From NCBI GenBank assembly GCA_963082975.1, contig OY720347.1, forward strand, positions 17,063,187-17,127,186: 64,000 nt of DNA, given 5' to 3'. Positions within the stretch are counted from its first letter, which is position 1. Each line of letters starts with the position of its first letter. Source of the DNA: Labia minor (Eukaryota; Arthropoda; Insecta; Dermaptera; Spongiphoridae). Of this stretch, positions 46,772 through 60,395 are shown piece after piece. The notes beneath the pieces were generated by a model. It ran no database searches, was not told the DNA's origin, and saw only the letters and a program-made list of their open reading frames with translations. A program made the translations under genes and the position numbers.

Positions 46772-48848
46772 AATCTATTGAAAAATTTACATAATAATAG
46801 GTTAACTGTGAATTGGACAATAATCTATTGCATATCCATATTTATTAATATTATATCAATATCAACGAGCTGATGGGAATGGAGACAGCGAGAATTTGAC
46901 AGGTGTTTAGTAGGCTATCAATCCATTTGGAGACCTCGTAAAGTACGCAAATAGCTATAATATAGATAGTAATTAGATGGTTATTCGGAAGGAAGGGAGT
47001 GTAATTAGCAACCATCTTGCACATCAACCGTGATATTGTTAGTTAATTTATCAGTCATGTATTAATTATGGAGTAGTTATATTTTCTTGTTAATTAAGTT
47101 GTTGTGTTCGTTTTAATTTAAGATTGTTCCTAAAATATCGAAACTAATGGGAAGGAAAATATTGTGCATAGAATGACTCAACGAAAGATTTGGAATATTT
47201 AAGGAGAAGTCAATGTAAACGGTAGGGGAAGAAAAAGAAAAAGGAAAGGGAAGTACATTCTATGGTGGGTGGTAATTTCAAAAGAATTTTAATTCAATGA
47301 ACATTGAGACAAAGGGAGTAATTGTACGGTAATTATTTCCATTTCTCTAATTATACAATATATATATATATGTATACATCAAATGACATGCTGATTTCTA
47401 AAGAAGTTTTCTGTTGAATAAAAGGAAATGAAATAAATGATCCAGCAGTTATTTAATAAAAAAATAAACGCATTTAGTAATTAGGATTAGTAAATTTTTT
47501 TTATGTTTATTGGAATGTTTAATGAAAAGCAATTTAATTGTTTTTAGATCTTAAAATTTCCGACTGTTTTTTACATTCAATCTTTTAAATATTTAATAAA
47601 TATGTATTTTAGAATTAGTTAAATAAATACAAATACTATATTCGGAAATTATTACAAATAATAAACATGGTATTATATTTTTTGATTATTTCAAAAAAAG
47701 ACATTCATTTTACGGTTTACCTATTTTTGATATTTACATAAATTATATTTATTTCTGCTAAATATTCAAAGTAAAAAATTTTTTTTAGCACTGGAGTACA
47801 TTGCTTACGATTTATAAGTTTATTATATAAATATATAAATGAAAGTAAAAATTATTCTAATCATTATTTTCATTTTTGTTTTTATATGAATTCTATTCTT
47901 AAATAATTTCATGAATAACAAAAGAATAAAATTGTTTACTGTTTGAGGATTAAATAAACACAAAAATATTTAGACAGGCTGGGATTTTCGTTAACTGACC
48001 ACAAACGCTGTTGTTGTATAAAGAGGGGAGGAACAAAAAGAGGGTTTTAGACAAGGGGATGAGAATGGAGCTGTTTAGGAATGGGGAAAAAGGGTTGAGG
48101 GGGACTGGTTGTTCAGGAAACAATAAACACGTCTTAAAACGAGGGAAAAGAACTAACAACAAGTGAATGAAATAACAGCGCACGTTGCGTTCAATTTACA
48201 AACAACATCGCTCTTCGAACAAGGCACTTAATTAATTGAATTATTCTCAAATGAAAATCAAATCTAAATTGAATATTACCCTAAGTGAATTATTATTTAA
48301 TCTATTTTTACACTTAATAGTTTCAAATTATTATGTCTATTCTCTTTGCTTTTCTAACTGCAAAGAGTATAGTTGTTAGGGTATTCCTTTATACATTTCT
48401 ATCCTTTATCATCACTGTTCATTTTAAACAAAGGATTGAATGGATCTAGATAAAGGTATTTTATATTCAAATTCGTATACCTGCTTTAACCACTTTTAAT
48501 TATACTATATAGGTATATATCCTTGCTGGTCAGTCCGAATTCAGCAGACAACGTTATCAGTCTGAAGATAGCAATGATGGGATTTTCAAATTAAAATATT
48601 ACTTTAATGTAGTTTATTTATTATATTTATTTTATTTTTATTATTATTATAAGTGAGTTAACAAAGAGTGAGAAGTTGTGTATCTAATTGATAAAACAAT
48701 TATATTGTTTATTTGAACAAAATATAATTAATAAATATACAAATATATAAAATAGATGAAGCAATAAGAAAAGAATGTGAATAGGAAAAAGAATAATGAG
48801 AGAGTAGAGATAAGCCTGGTTTACACGGGCTTAGTTCTTGTCATTAGT
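46772..48848. other. AT-rich sequence with two GC-richer patches
   Basis: Patches at 46860-47050 and 47950-48210 (purine-rich AGGGTTGAGGGGGACTGG) lack a recognisable protein or repeat. A 77-codon minus-strand frame in the second is not supported by anything else. Confidence 0.4.
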
Positions 48849-49015
48849 TCAGGGGTGGGTAAATACTTTTAAGCGCGGGCCAAAATGAAATTTTGGGACG
48901 GAGGATCATATTTCGAAAACACTAATAAAATATTTTTTTAGAGACATATTGAACGAAAAATCAAAATAAGCGCCAACTTTTTCAACGGGCCGGCGGACGT
49001 TCAAAAGGTCCGAAC
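48849..49015. mobile_element. hAT-like MITE fragment, right end lost
   Basis: Starts CAGGGGTGGGTAAATACTTT after CATTAGTT (an 8-mer with central TA) and has GCGCGGGCC and GGGCCGGCGGACG as in other hAT MITEs with GGGCC-rich interiors. No matching right terminus was found. Confidence 0.55.
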
Positions 49016-50259
49016 TTTTTTTTTTCTAAACTTATTTTTTGACTCAGTAAATAACCATCAACATTAAATGGGTTTAAAATAAATAAATGAAATAAAATGC
49101 ACTAAGAATTAGTTTTATTAATATTTTTTATATAATTTCTTATAATTTATTTTATTTATTCTTTATATTTCTTCTAATTGCTCGAGGTGCCTACTAAGTT
49201 ATTCTAATTGTAATCAAGGATGTCAGTAGTTTTTGGAGATTTCCATAAATCCCCTGTATTCTTTATAGATGAAATCGTGACTTCTTAAGGAAATTGAATG
49301 ATATTTCATGAAAGTAATCTCCCATATAAAAAACACCATGTATTATTTGTTTATCTTTTTTCGAACATGCAAACATTGAATTTTAGAGCATTCTGATCCT
49401 CATCACTGGCTTCAAGACAATTATTTTCATCTTTGTGATATTTTAAAACTGAAGTCATAATATTCAGAACTATTAACTTGTTCCTTACAAACTGTGTGTC
49501 TTATCTCCCTTTATTTATTTTTTTCGCTATCCAACATTTTCCTTCATTTCTTTTTCCTTTGCCTCTGCTTATTTTTATTCTTTCTTGTTTTCTTATTTAA
49601 ATAATACATAAATTTAATAAAAGATATTTATTATTATATTAATACTAATGTTTAAGTAATTGACCATCCCCGATCAATTTATAAAAAAAATGTGATATTT
49701 GTTTCAGAAATGGACCCCCTTGATAATTATTAATGTTAACATTAAGAAAATATTTCAAATTGGTTATAATAATTTTTAGTATCAACTATTGAATTGAACT
49801 TTTGGTTTGAAATTATTATTATATCATACAAAATATATTGAAAATAAAGTGAAACCTATCTTTAACTTTTTGCATAAGAAACTAACCTTAAAAAGCAATA
49901 ACGCTTACCTCGTGTTTTAAAAGATTCACAATCATATTATAAATGGAGCGATTGGCCTCTTTTTCATTGTTAAGCAATCCGGACTGGCTCTTCTTGATAT
50001 TTAATGATATATCGAATTTAATTTGAAATTACAAAGCTTATTTTGATAAAAAATCTATATCAATCACTTCATCACTTCGAATCAATCATAGATAAATAAA
50101 CATGAATTATATATCATTATATTAATTTAAAATATAACTCAATTTATTTTTCAATTTTATGATATATAATATATGACTGTTTAATTCTTTTTAAGTAAGT
50201 AAAATTCTCTTTCATAATTATAAACTTAAATCACCCGTCAAGATGGGTTTATTTTCTTG

Positions 50260-50299
<40 letters not shown>

Positions 50300-51540
50300 A
50301 AATGGTGTATGGAAGAAAAACAAATTTCAAATTACAATATACTTATTTAAAGTATAAAATTATTCACAAAATTTTAAGAAAATTATTATTAATAATAATA
50401 TAATATATGTTGCCTTTAAAATTGAATGTAAGTAAAGTAGTCATAATAATATTAATTTTTTTTTTTATATAATTTCTAACATTAATTTCAAAGTCATTTT
50501 TACTTCTTGAAATTTAATATAAAATTTTACTAAAAAATTATATCAGATTACGCATTAATGTGAAGAGCATAATTTCATTTTATCTTACTAAATAATCATA
50601 TTCAGATTTAATAAAAATGATTAAATTTATTAATTTATAAGAATAATTATTACTTTGAAATAATTTTAAAGAAATGAATTTGTATAAATAAGAGCATTGC
50701 ATTGCTCTATTTATCGATAATTGTTTGTTTTTAATCCGAAATGATGGTGAAGTTTAGTTCAATCATACTATATATGGTGAGTACTATATCTTTTGAAAAG
50801 AGAACAAAATGCAATATTCAGACGAGACACATTTCATGAATTAATTCTGATCAAAGTGAATGTATAAATAGATAATCTCACAAATGAGGAAACATTTTAA
50901 ATAATTATTTCTCTATCTACAAATACATTCATTTACAAATCCTTCATTCATTCAATAACATAAAAAGAAAATTAGATACTTTGTTTTAGTATATTAAAAA
51001 ATAATAAATGAATTAATTAATCAAAATTCTATTGAAAAATACTAGTATCAAGGATATTAATTCTTATATAAAAATAAATTTTATTATATAATTTCATAAT
51101 TTTACATTTAAACCTAATAATTGTTGATGTTGTCGAGCGTGATGGTATTATTTATTTAGAATTTTTAAATTATTTAAAAACTCGAATTAATTAGAACATC
51201 AATGTTTTATGGGAAGATTCCTTAGTGATTTGGTGTAAAGGAGCTCTTTATAATTTAATACAACAAATTTCAATATTAATAATATATCAATATTGTCATA
51301 TGTTTTTATCATTCATAATTATTTAATAATTTTAAGTTAAATGAACAAATATAATAATGAAAATATGACAAAAAAAAAAAAAAAATTATAACACATCATT
51401 GATTTCAAAAATTGAATATTTTTAAAAATGAAATAATTTTCAAAAATAAAATTTAATAAAAACAATTTCCTCAAGTTCAAAAGGAAAAAAATCTTAAAAG
51501 CTAGGTCAATAATTATCTGTTTTTTATACATTTGAATCTT
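49016..51540. other. AT-rich sequence
   Basis: A (CA)n microsatellite at about 50263-50297 lies next to TTTATTTTCTTGTCTACACA, reminiscent of the (CA)n part of family D, but no more of D is seen. A14 at about 51370-51384. No gene recognised. Confidence 0.5.
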
Positions 51541-51544
51541 TTTT

Positions 51545-51576
51545 ACCGACCGACGATAGGAGCGGAAGGTATTGTT
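51545..51576 (-). repeat. solo end of family A
   Basis: ACCGACCGACGATAGGAGCG followed by GAAGGTATTGTT, then unrelated AT-rich DNA; preceded by T6 like full copies. Confidence 0.6.
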
Positions 51577-51904
51577 ATTTATTTTTATTATTAAATGAAT
51601 TTGCTGCTTGTTTTTATATTGTATGTATTTTGATTTTGTGGTTGAGATTTATCTAAATAAAAAAACAAAATAATCATAAGGTTAATTAAATGTCAAATAC
51701 ACTTAATACATACAAATACAATAAAATAGAATTTAAATTATTTTATTTATATTATTTAATTATTAAATATAAAATTTGATTTAGGGAATAAAACAAAAAT
51801 ATATACAATATAAAAATACATACATATCAAAAAGCATATTAGAAGCATTTTAAAAATAAATATATTTCAATTTTTTATCAAATATTAAAAAAAAAATCAA
51901 ATTT

Positions 51905-52560
51905 CATTCATCTATCTATCTATCTATCTCTGTGTCTCTACGGAACTCGAAAGTTCTTTGGCCACAGCAACCACACCCCTCCAAGTATTCCTATTCTGAG
52001 CCACAACCCTCCAGTCCCAAACCTCTCCCATCTCGCTCACGTCCTTTCTCATATTATCCACCCCCGTCCTTGGTCATGCAATTTCTCCGCCATTCCCCGG
52101 TGACCTCATCTTTCTTTGGCCCATAAAAGATTCGCAAAATCCTATTCTCAAATACTCTATATCTACTCTCGTCACCTAAGGTCATAGACCATGCCTCACA
52201 CCCATATAATACAACAGTAAAATAATTGTTTTATATATTTTAACTTTTATCCCCTTTGATAATAATTTTGACGTGATAAGCCCTTTCATTGCATGTTTCC
52301 CGATTGTAACCTCGCTTTAAACTCATCTCGAATAATATTATCTTTCGTTATCACGGAACCTAAGTATTTAAATTTTTCTACATTTTCAAATTCTATATCT
52401 TGTATGTTAAGATTTTGTGTGATAATACTATTCCTCTCTGTTACTAAATACTTTGTATTAGCATTATTAATTTCCAGTCTCAATTCTTTTCCTGCTTCGA
52501 TTAATTTTTTTACACTATCTATAATTTGATCATATTCAGAATTATATTCAATATTGTGTG
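51905..52560 (-). mobile_element. LINE 3' fragment (copy L6)
   Basis: Minus strand holds an open RT-thumb frame (52286-52483: RLEINNANTKYLVTER and FEKFKYLGSVI-like sequence), then the YGCEAWSMTLGDESR region, GEWR.., and after an internal deletion near 52075 the C-terminal ..KNFRVP end. It finishes in (GATA)n (51905-51930 on the plus strand as TATC). Same tail type as L1 and L5. Confidence 0.8.
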
Positions 52561-53641
52561 AATTAATTTAAAAATAATAAAAAAAAAAATAAATAAAAAT
52601 TTAAATTATTTAATATTATTATTTATTATTAAAATAAAGAAATTTTTATTTTCAAATATTCCAATTGATAGTTTTAAAATAAATTTACCATTACAGCCGT
52701 TAGTGAATTCCAAAGTAAATAAATTGTTGTGGTCAATTTAGTGTCGAGAACTTGGTGAGATCTGATCTGTTAGGATTCTTGGTTTTCAAGTGCCACTTTG
52801 AAGTTGAAAAGCGATTTATAAACGAACGAGGAAAAACCTGCCCATTAAGAGAACTAACAACTTACAAGCTTAGCTTCTTGAGTTACTTAAATGTCGTCCA
52901 AGCAAAGGAGAGCTCTTAATGTCACTTCTGGTGTGGATGCCTGGCAATTCCTTCATTGATTTCTTGATAGACTTTAATAAAATAAAATTGATTTAGGTAA
53001 TAATAAGATATAAAAAGATCATTGCAAAGTTAATTTAATTAGAGTCTATTAAAGTAATAATTGAGCGAATTATCTCATAATTTGTTTTATAATTCTTTTA
53101 CTTTTTATTAAAATTTACTAAGGATATACTTTATATTGTAGAAAATTTCAAAATAGAACTCTATAATAATATATAATTATCCTTTAGAATGAAAATTTAA
53201 TCAAATATTATTTGTATATATTATATATAAATATATATATATATATATTTAATTACAATGTAGTTAGTAGAACCCAAATATCCTATTCACTATTTCTATT
53301 AACAACCAACAGACTCGATTTTGTATTTAAATACAGAAATGTTATAAATTACATGATAAATTGAATTTGACAACAAAAATATGTTTTAATGGTTAAAATT
53401 ATGAATGTATTCATATAATATTACCGTATAATTATAGATCAAAATAAAATTAAATTAAAAAACTAGATTTTAAATATTAAATTATCTATGGTACTTATAT
53501 AATAAATTCACACAAATAAAAACTATTATAATTCCTTCTCTCAATCCACATAAGATTTTTTATCATTATATTTTTATTATTTCGACATCCAATAGAAAAA
53601 GTTATTAATATATAATTTACCCAAAGAAACAGAGAATAGAG
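52561..53641. other. AT-rich sequence with GC-richer patch 52690-52980
   Basis: The patch (AGTGTCGAGAACTTGGTGAG) has stops in all frames; unidentified. Confidence 0.4.
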
Positions 53642-53923
53642 CAGGGGTCGCCAAAGTGGTGGTCCCTGAGAAAATTTCGCTGGTCCGCAGAAAAATGTGG
53701 AATATACTTACTCATCATGTTAAGTTATGTTTTAAGATGCATTAAAACATGATTCAATTCATAACAATACGTGATAAGTTATAAAAACTCAACGTTTATG
53801 TGTTCCTTGATCACAATTTTTATTTATAAATATATTTAACACTTAAAAAATCTTATTAGTGGTCCGCAGGATTTAAATTATGAATTAACTGGTCCGTGAG
53901 GTCAAAAAGTTTGGCGACCGCTG
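53642..53923. mobile_element. hAT/Buster MITE (GTCGCCAAA type)
   Basis: CAGGGGTCGCCAAAGTGGTGG...TTTGGCGACCGCTG; GGTCCGCAG occurs inside both ends. Flanks GAATAGAG/TAATAGAG match seven of eight, central TA. Confidence 0.88.
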
Positions 53924-53984
53924 TAATAGAGGATATTCAAATGTTATTTTGAATTATATTTGTTTCTTTATTATCTATATATAT

Positions 53985-54452
53985 CAGTGATTCTCAATCA
54001 CTGTGTCGCGGCACTTTTGTGTACCGCGAAATTTTCAAAATGTTCCGCCAAATTTTACAAATGTAAAATTCAAATTAAGAAAAAGTACTTACTTATTTAT
54101 TTTATATGTATGTAAAAAAGGTAAAATGTTTTTGCAAACAGGCTCTTAAACATTTTCGACTTTTTTCAATGTTTTCAATATGGTTCTAATACAAAGATAT
54201 GTATAATATTTTTGCGATTAGGCTCTTAAACATTTTCGTTTTTTCAATATGGCTTTATCACCAAGTGTGCCCACCCACCCACATTATATTATTTCAGAAA
54301 TGTGCCCGACCCCTTATTATTATCATAAATTATATTACACAGTCTATTATAGGTAAGTAAATAACTTTTACAATTATTTTTTTCTTTGTGTGTCGCCAAA
54401 GTTTTAAACAGTTAAAAGTGTGCCGCGGTACAAAAAAGGTTGAGAATCACTG
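53985..54452 (-). mobile_element. hAT/Buster MITE family F, copy 5 (longest uninterrupted)
   Basis: CAGTGATTCTCAATC...GGTTGAGAATCACTG; GTGCCGCGG and TGTGTCGCGGCAC subterminal. Flanked by ATATATAT on both sides, so the duplication is formally perfect but low in complexity. Contains an internal stretch with two related TCTTAAACATTTTCG blocks. Confidence 0.88.
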
Positions 54453-54460
54453 ATATATAT

Positions 54461-57083
54461 AATAGTTTAATAATGGACAATCTTTTTTTCTAAATTTTTA
54501 TTTTAATGACTATTCCAGTTTGTTTGACTAATATATCAATATCTTTTATGTTTTTATGACCAGAAAAGGTTGGGCCTACCCTTGGATCATCAGATTTGCT
54601 TTGTGAATGAGTTAGTAAGATATAATGGTTGCCTATATCACAAAGGTAAACCTGGCTCAATATAAAATCTCCCCACCGTACATATACTTATATTTTATAA
54701 GTATCCGATTAAACATTTCTTGTATTTCTAAATTATCTGAAAATTTGTTCATTTCAACTTTTTTCTTTTTTCTTTTATTTGAAAAATCAACAGGTAAAAA
54801 ATAAATAAGATTTCGATGATGTTTATTAATTAACCTTTGTGGTCTCATTAATTCTCATGAGCATGGTTCATTTATTTTCAGTTTCCGACCATTTGAGTGG
54901 TAGCGGAAGAGAATCTTTCCTTAAATGACTAATTACATTTCATTCTCTCATTCTTTGTCAACAAGATATTCTAATTAATATTATTTCTGATTTATAGATA
55001 TATTATATATATTATATAGTAAATAAGGGTTTACTATGAAATCCGGACCAGATATCAACATACCAGAATTAGGTAAACTTAAAATAATTTAGGCCCCATT
55101 ATTATCTCAGTCAGGATATACCTTTAATTATGATTCCTTGGTTGAAGATATTTTAACATATTTTTTTTTCTAAACCAAAAGTATAAATCAGTGTAATTCT
55201 TAATTTCAATGTATACCTTTTATTAATTAAAATATTTATGTTGTTTTAATTGTTAATAATTACCTACAAAGAATCATTATGTAATTTTACCCTGGGTAGG
55301 GGGTTAGTTGAAAATATATCATATTTGTAGAAATTCCCGCCCCTCCCATATTACGCCTCTTGCAAAAGGCAATCATGACACATTTTTTTATATTATTATT
55401 GAATTTTAAATTTAAATTTTTAATTTTTAATTTTTAGATTTATATTTATTAATTCTTTTCTATTAATAATAAGTAAGTATAATATAAGTAAAATGTGTGT
55501 TTTCAAGCACAATTATGTATAAAACATCAATTAAGATTATTTAAGAAAAGTTCTAATTAATTTTCAAAAATGAAGTTATCATTTTCATACCGCTATGGAA
55601 AATATAAACATGTATGAATTAGATTGATAGTTGCCTAAATTCTAGGCGAACATTCGATCCTAGTCAATGTTTTTAGCAATTATTAATAATTAGGTATTAT
55701 AAATTTCAAAAACTTTTTTCTAATAATACAATATTTAGTTACTTTTTTCTAAATATAATAATTTATTCAAAAAAATTTTTCATAAAAATCAAATTCTTTT
55801 TATTTTTTATTTTTTTTTTTTTTTGTCTTGTTAAAATGATAAAATATATTATTATAAACTATAATATTCTATATATGCTTGAATAAATTATTATTATTTT
55901 GATATTCAAATGAGAAAGATGTTGCAGTTGTTAATGATGTTCATGATGGGAATATATTATCCCTATTTCCTGATGACATAGCGAATGAGATAGAGAGATA
56001 GAGGGATAGTGGGCCAGTAAAACATAAAATATAAATATGTGGAGACAAAAACAATGTTAAGATAATAATATCAAGTAGTTTATAGCTGTACCCAATTTAA
56101 TATCAACAAAAGATAGAGTAAAATATACAGCTGTATATAAATTATTAATAAATTTCCGTCCTCCTACATTCCTCGCAACATAATATATGAACTTTAATTT
56201 TATCTTCAATCTAATTGAAATTAGTTTATATATAGATTGTTTATTAAATATAATCAATTTTATTAATAATAGAATAGTAGAATTTTTATTATTATTATTT
56301 TTATGCATAACGTTACAGTTTCATAATTCAAAATTGTTGTATGTTTGAATAAATAATTTTAAAGGTAGTATATTGATTTCTTGTTCAATTCTTCTTCTTT
56401 TTTTATTAAATTCCAATATGTAAAATACTTTATTAAGTTTCTTATATAGCTATTTAATTAAAATTAAAGAGAAATATATATTCCTGACATGTTCTTCTTT
56501 CGATATTTTTTTACTAGAGAAACAAATATATAAAAAATAATAAATAAATAATATTGGTAGCGTCATTACATAAGCTATATATATATATATATATTTATTT
56601 ATTTAATTGTTCCAATTGAAGAATTTTAAATATTTATCAGAAATATCGAATATTATATGGTATTTTCCAATAAATATGAAAATATAAAATAAAATTTTAT
56701 ATTATGTAATATACGTATATTGTAAACACAATACGTTATTTTTATTTTACGCCTCTTTATTATATATTCCTAAAGCGTTAAATTAAATTTTTTTTATGTT
56801 TTGGAAAAATAAATTCAACTTTATAGCAAAGTTATTTTTTTCATATTTATATTAAAGATCTTATAATAAAATAAGGTTTTTGATAATGGACAATTTTTAT
56901 TTTTTTTTTTTTTGTATAATATTTATTAAAGAATTTTTAATTTAATTAAAAATCAAATTAATTAAATTCTATTAATTAATAAGAATCTTTTTCTTTTAAA
57001 ATTTTAGTTACTAATATAGTAATTTTATGAAATTAAATTAAAACTAGAGAAATTTACCAATAAATAGATTGAATCTGAATATA
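54461..57083. other. AT-rich sequence
   Basis: (TA)n at about 56577-56596. A small GC-richer patch near 55300-55380. No gene recognised. Confidence 0.5.
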
Positions 57084-57994
57084 CGAGGTATGTCCTGAAA
57101 GTATCGGGCCTACCTTTATATCTCCGCGCTATAGTGTTCGAGCGTCCTTGCCGGGCATGAATGTCAACAGTAAAGCCTCACCAACCTATCGGTTGCTTGC
57201 TGATATCTGCCGGACGTATAGTTCAAAGCTGTTTTGGAGTTGGGCGGATTAATTTAATTAATGATTGATTTGTGATTGTTAAAAATGACTGAAAAACAAG
57301 ATCAACGAATTTGCATCAAATTTTGTTTTCAACTCGGAAAAACGAGTTCGGAAACTATTCAGATGATGCAGAAGGCCTTTGGGAATGAGTGTATGAGCAA
57401 AAAGAGTGGTATAATCTTTTCAAAGGAGGCCGCACTTCTGTTGATAGTGATTCTCGTTCTCGAGCAGTGTGAAGTCAATGTTGATTGTTTTCTTCGATTG
57501 TGAAGGTATTGTCCACCACAAATATGCAGCGACAGGTCAGGCAATCAATAAAAAATCCTACGCTCAAATTTTGAAACGTTTGCGTGAAGAAGTGAGAAGA
57601 AAATGCCAAGTGGTGACTGGCTTCTCCATCACGATAATTCGCCAGCGCATTCATCGAATCTTGTGCAGCACTTTCTGAGTAAACACAGTATCACATTGCT
57701 TCGACATCCTTCGTACAGTCCCGACATAGCCCCTTGTGACTTTTGGCTGTTTCCAAAACTCAAAAAACCACTCAAAGGACAGCGATTTGATGACAAAACC
57801 ACGGTTCAAAATAATGGGACGAATGTACTCAAGACCATCCCTAAAAGCGAGTTCCAGGATTGTATCGAGAAGTGGAAATATCGCTGGAACCGTGTTATTC
57901 AATCAAGTGGGGATTACTTCGAAGGATGCCACCCGCCCGATGATCCAGGATAAGAGATATAAAGGTAGGCCCGATACTTTCCGAACAGACCTCG
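57084..57994 (+). mobile_element. mariner transposon, internally deleted
   Basis: Imperfect inverted ends of about 40 bp: CGAGGTATGTCCTGAAAGTA on the left and CGAGGTCTGTTCGGAAAGTA inverted on the right, both continuing TCGGGCCTACCTTTATATCTC. TA flanks both sides (57082-57083, 57995-57996). At 911 bp it is shorter than a complete mariner (about 1.3 kb). GC content is clearly above its surroundings, suggesting a fairly recent arrival. Confidence 0.93.
57285..57953 (+). pseudogene. mariner transposase remnant (DD34D)
   Basis: Starts MTEKQDQRICIKFCFQLGKT, the N-terminal helix-turn-helix. After a frameshift near 57405 a LFKGGRTSVDSDSRS stretch (usual LFKEGRTSVxDxPRSGR) appears in another frame, then most of the middle, about 100 or more residues, is missing. 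The catalytic half follows: MLIVFFDCEG (first Asp, codon at 57496), after a further frame change HHDNSPAHSS (second Asp, 57633) and HPSYSPDIAPCDFWLFPKLK (third Asp, 57738). Exactly 34 residues separate the last two Asp, the mariner signature. The final 116-codon frame (57603-57953) is intact to the stop. No active enzyme is possible. Confidence 0.92.
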
Positions 57995-57996
57995 TA

Positions 57997-58961
57997 TAAT
58001 AATGATGATTATAACAGAAACACTTTTTTATTGAACTTAAGTAAGGATACAATTTCATTGAGAATTGTCAATACAAATTCAAATTATTATGCTCCTACTA
58101 TTTTGCTTAAACATTTCTTGACTTAATGAAATATTTATTATTATATTTTAATAAATCTGTTTTAGTGAGTAAATGAACATATAATTTTACACCAACCTCC
58201 TTCTCCTTCTGACTGACTTAATTGATACTATGAATATATTATCTATTATCTGTAAGTAATTTGCAAGTAAATCTTGAGAAGAGATTAATTCTAATCCTAC
58301 TTAAGAGCTCTTTTAATCTATTGCTGATCAAAATGAAATCCGTCAAGATGAGTTATAGGTATAGGTAGTATATATCAAGACATTTAGAAGATGCTGATGA
58401 AGAGCATGAAATTAATGCCTCAAAGATCCATGTAATCAAAACTGCAATATTAGTTTGAAACTTCCTTAAAGGCAAATATTAATTTATTATCTAGATGCAG
58501 CAGATTGTCCAATAAATTATTAATAATAAACAATAAATATCTATGAGAGATATTAAATCTGTTTTGCTTTTGAATCTGATTTTATATTAATTTCTCTTGA
58601 AGTTATGAATTTAATGGAAATTGATAATAACAAATTAATCGATAAGAATCTAATAATAATAGATTTTCAAATATGATTTTTTTTTCAAAGAAATCATATT
58701 AAAAACTAAATAAGCTTATAAATTATATTGCGAAATTATATTGCGAAATTATATTGCGAAATTATATTGCGAAATTTTATTTTAATAGTATTTTAATAAT
58801 ATTTAATAATATAAAGTATTTAAGTTTTTTTTTAATTTTAATTATAAACTTGTTAGATTGATAAATTAGAAATATTGGTGGTTGAAGAGAATACATTTTA
58901 AATTTCAATTTTTTTTTTCCAAAATCTCCTTTATTGTAATCGATTGTTTGTTTATCTAAAG
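57997..58961. other. AT-rich sequence with short tandem repeat
   Basis: Four perfect copies of the 13-mer AAATTATATTGCG at 58720-58771. No gene recognised. Confidence 0.6.
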
Positions 58962-59233
58962 CAGTGATTCCCAACCACTGTGCCTCTTAAACATTTCTGA
59001 CTTTTTTTCTAAATTTTTTCAATTTTGTTCTAAAAAAAGGCAAAACGTTTTTGGGACTAGACTCTTAAACATTTTCGACTTTCTAAATTTTTTCAATATG
59101 GTTCTAAAAAAAAAAGGTAAAGCGTTTTTGGGACCACTTTTTTCAATATTTACACTTATCTTTTTCTTTGTGTGCCGCCAAATTTTTAAACCGTTAAGTG
59201 TGTGCCGCGGTAAAAAAAGGTTGAGAATCACTG
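58962..59233 (-). mobile_element. hAT/Buster MITE family F, copy 6
   Basis: CAGTGATTCCCAACC...GGTTGAGAATCACTG; GTGTGCCGCGG near the right end. Duplication ATCTAAAG/ATCTAAAA, central TA. The left half seems shortened compared with copy 5. Confidence 0.9.
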
Positions 59234-59241
59234 ATCTAAAA

Positions 59242-59746
59242 TCTAAAGTATTGATATTTATTTAGAAATATGTCCTCCATTAATCAGATTCATAGACAAA
59301 GATGAGATCGGAATTTGAATAAATCCTAACTTTCATTCAAAATAAACTTTTTTTTTATTTTCAATTTATTTAGGTATATATTATCTTAACTTTAAAAAAT
59401 AAAAAATTTAAAAATGGTATTTTTTATTGTTTTTTTCTTCGACCTATAAAATATTTATTTATCATCATTTTTTGTAAAAATAATATTTTAATATATTGTC
59501 ATACAAGAGGTGAACGAATTAATCAAGCTCTAAAATCTTTCCTAATTTGATTTCATTCTATAAAAGGTTAATTATATTAAAGTGATTACATGAAGCGGAA
59601 TTGGAGCGTTAGATTTTGTCACCCCTGCATCTCTGCTGTTCGTTCTATATAACTCAATCCACACTCACCTCAACCCTCTACATCACTTTACCCCCATCTC
59701 CCTTTAACATATTCTCTCTTTTCTACTTTCCACTTGCACATTCTCC

Positions 59747-59807
<61 letters not shown>

Positions 59808-60395
59808 GATAGAATAAATCAACAACTTTCGAATAATTTTTGAAATTTAATTAAATTATATTAATTTATAAAGAGTATAACAAAATTTACATACATATAT
59901 CTATATTTCATAGATACATATCTACCCATCTTTTTTCATATGAATATAAGGAATAAGTAATAGTAATTAATTTAAATTTCAAACATATAGTTTTTAGGTG
60001 AACTAAAAATTTTTAAATAAATTATTATTTTTTATTCGATAAATATATACATTAGAATTTTGGAATGAGATCTAATTATTATACTTTAAGTAGAAGAACA
60101 TCTGGCCTCAAGTAAGTATATTACTTCCCCACCATCTGTGTTCATTTATTGGAGAAATCGGCTCATTTACAATTCAACTAGATTTATTTTCTGTTTTCTA
60201 TTAGTATAATTACTGAGTAAATCCTCAAGTAGGTACTTTTAAATAATTATATTTGCAAGTAAAATAAAATATCAATATATATGTGTAATGAAAATACAAA
60301 GAAATATTTTTTATTATAAATAACTTTAGACTCAAATAAAAAAAAATATATTTATATTTAAAAATAATTTTTTTTTTCATTTTTACTATCTCGCA
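59242..60395. other. AT-rich sequence with compound microsatellite
   Basis: (CT)n followed directly by (AT)n at about 59747-59803, after a pyrimidine-rich lead (ACCCCCATCTCCC). No gene recognised. Confidence 0.6.

Noticed and set aside
50263-50297. fifth family D copy at a (CA)n tract
   Set aside because: Only the CA repeat and a short lead resemble D; no terminal sequence is present.
57359-57902. minus-strand frames over the mariner
   Set aside because: Shadows of the transposase on the opposite strand.
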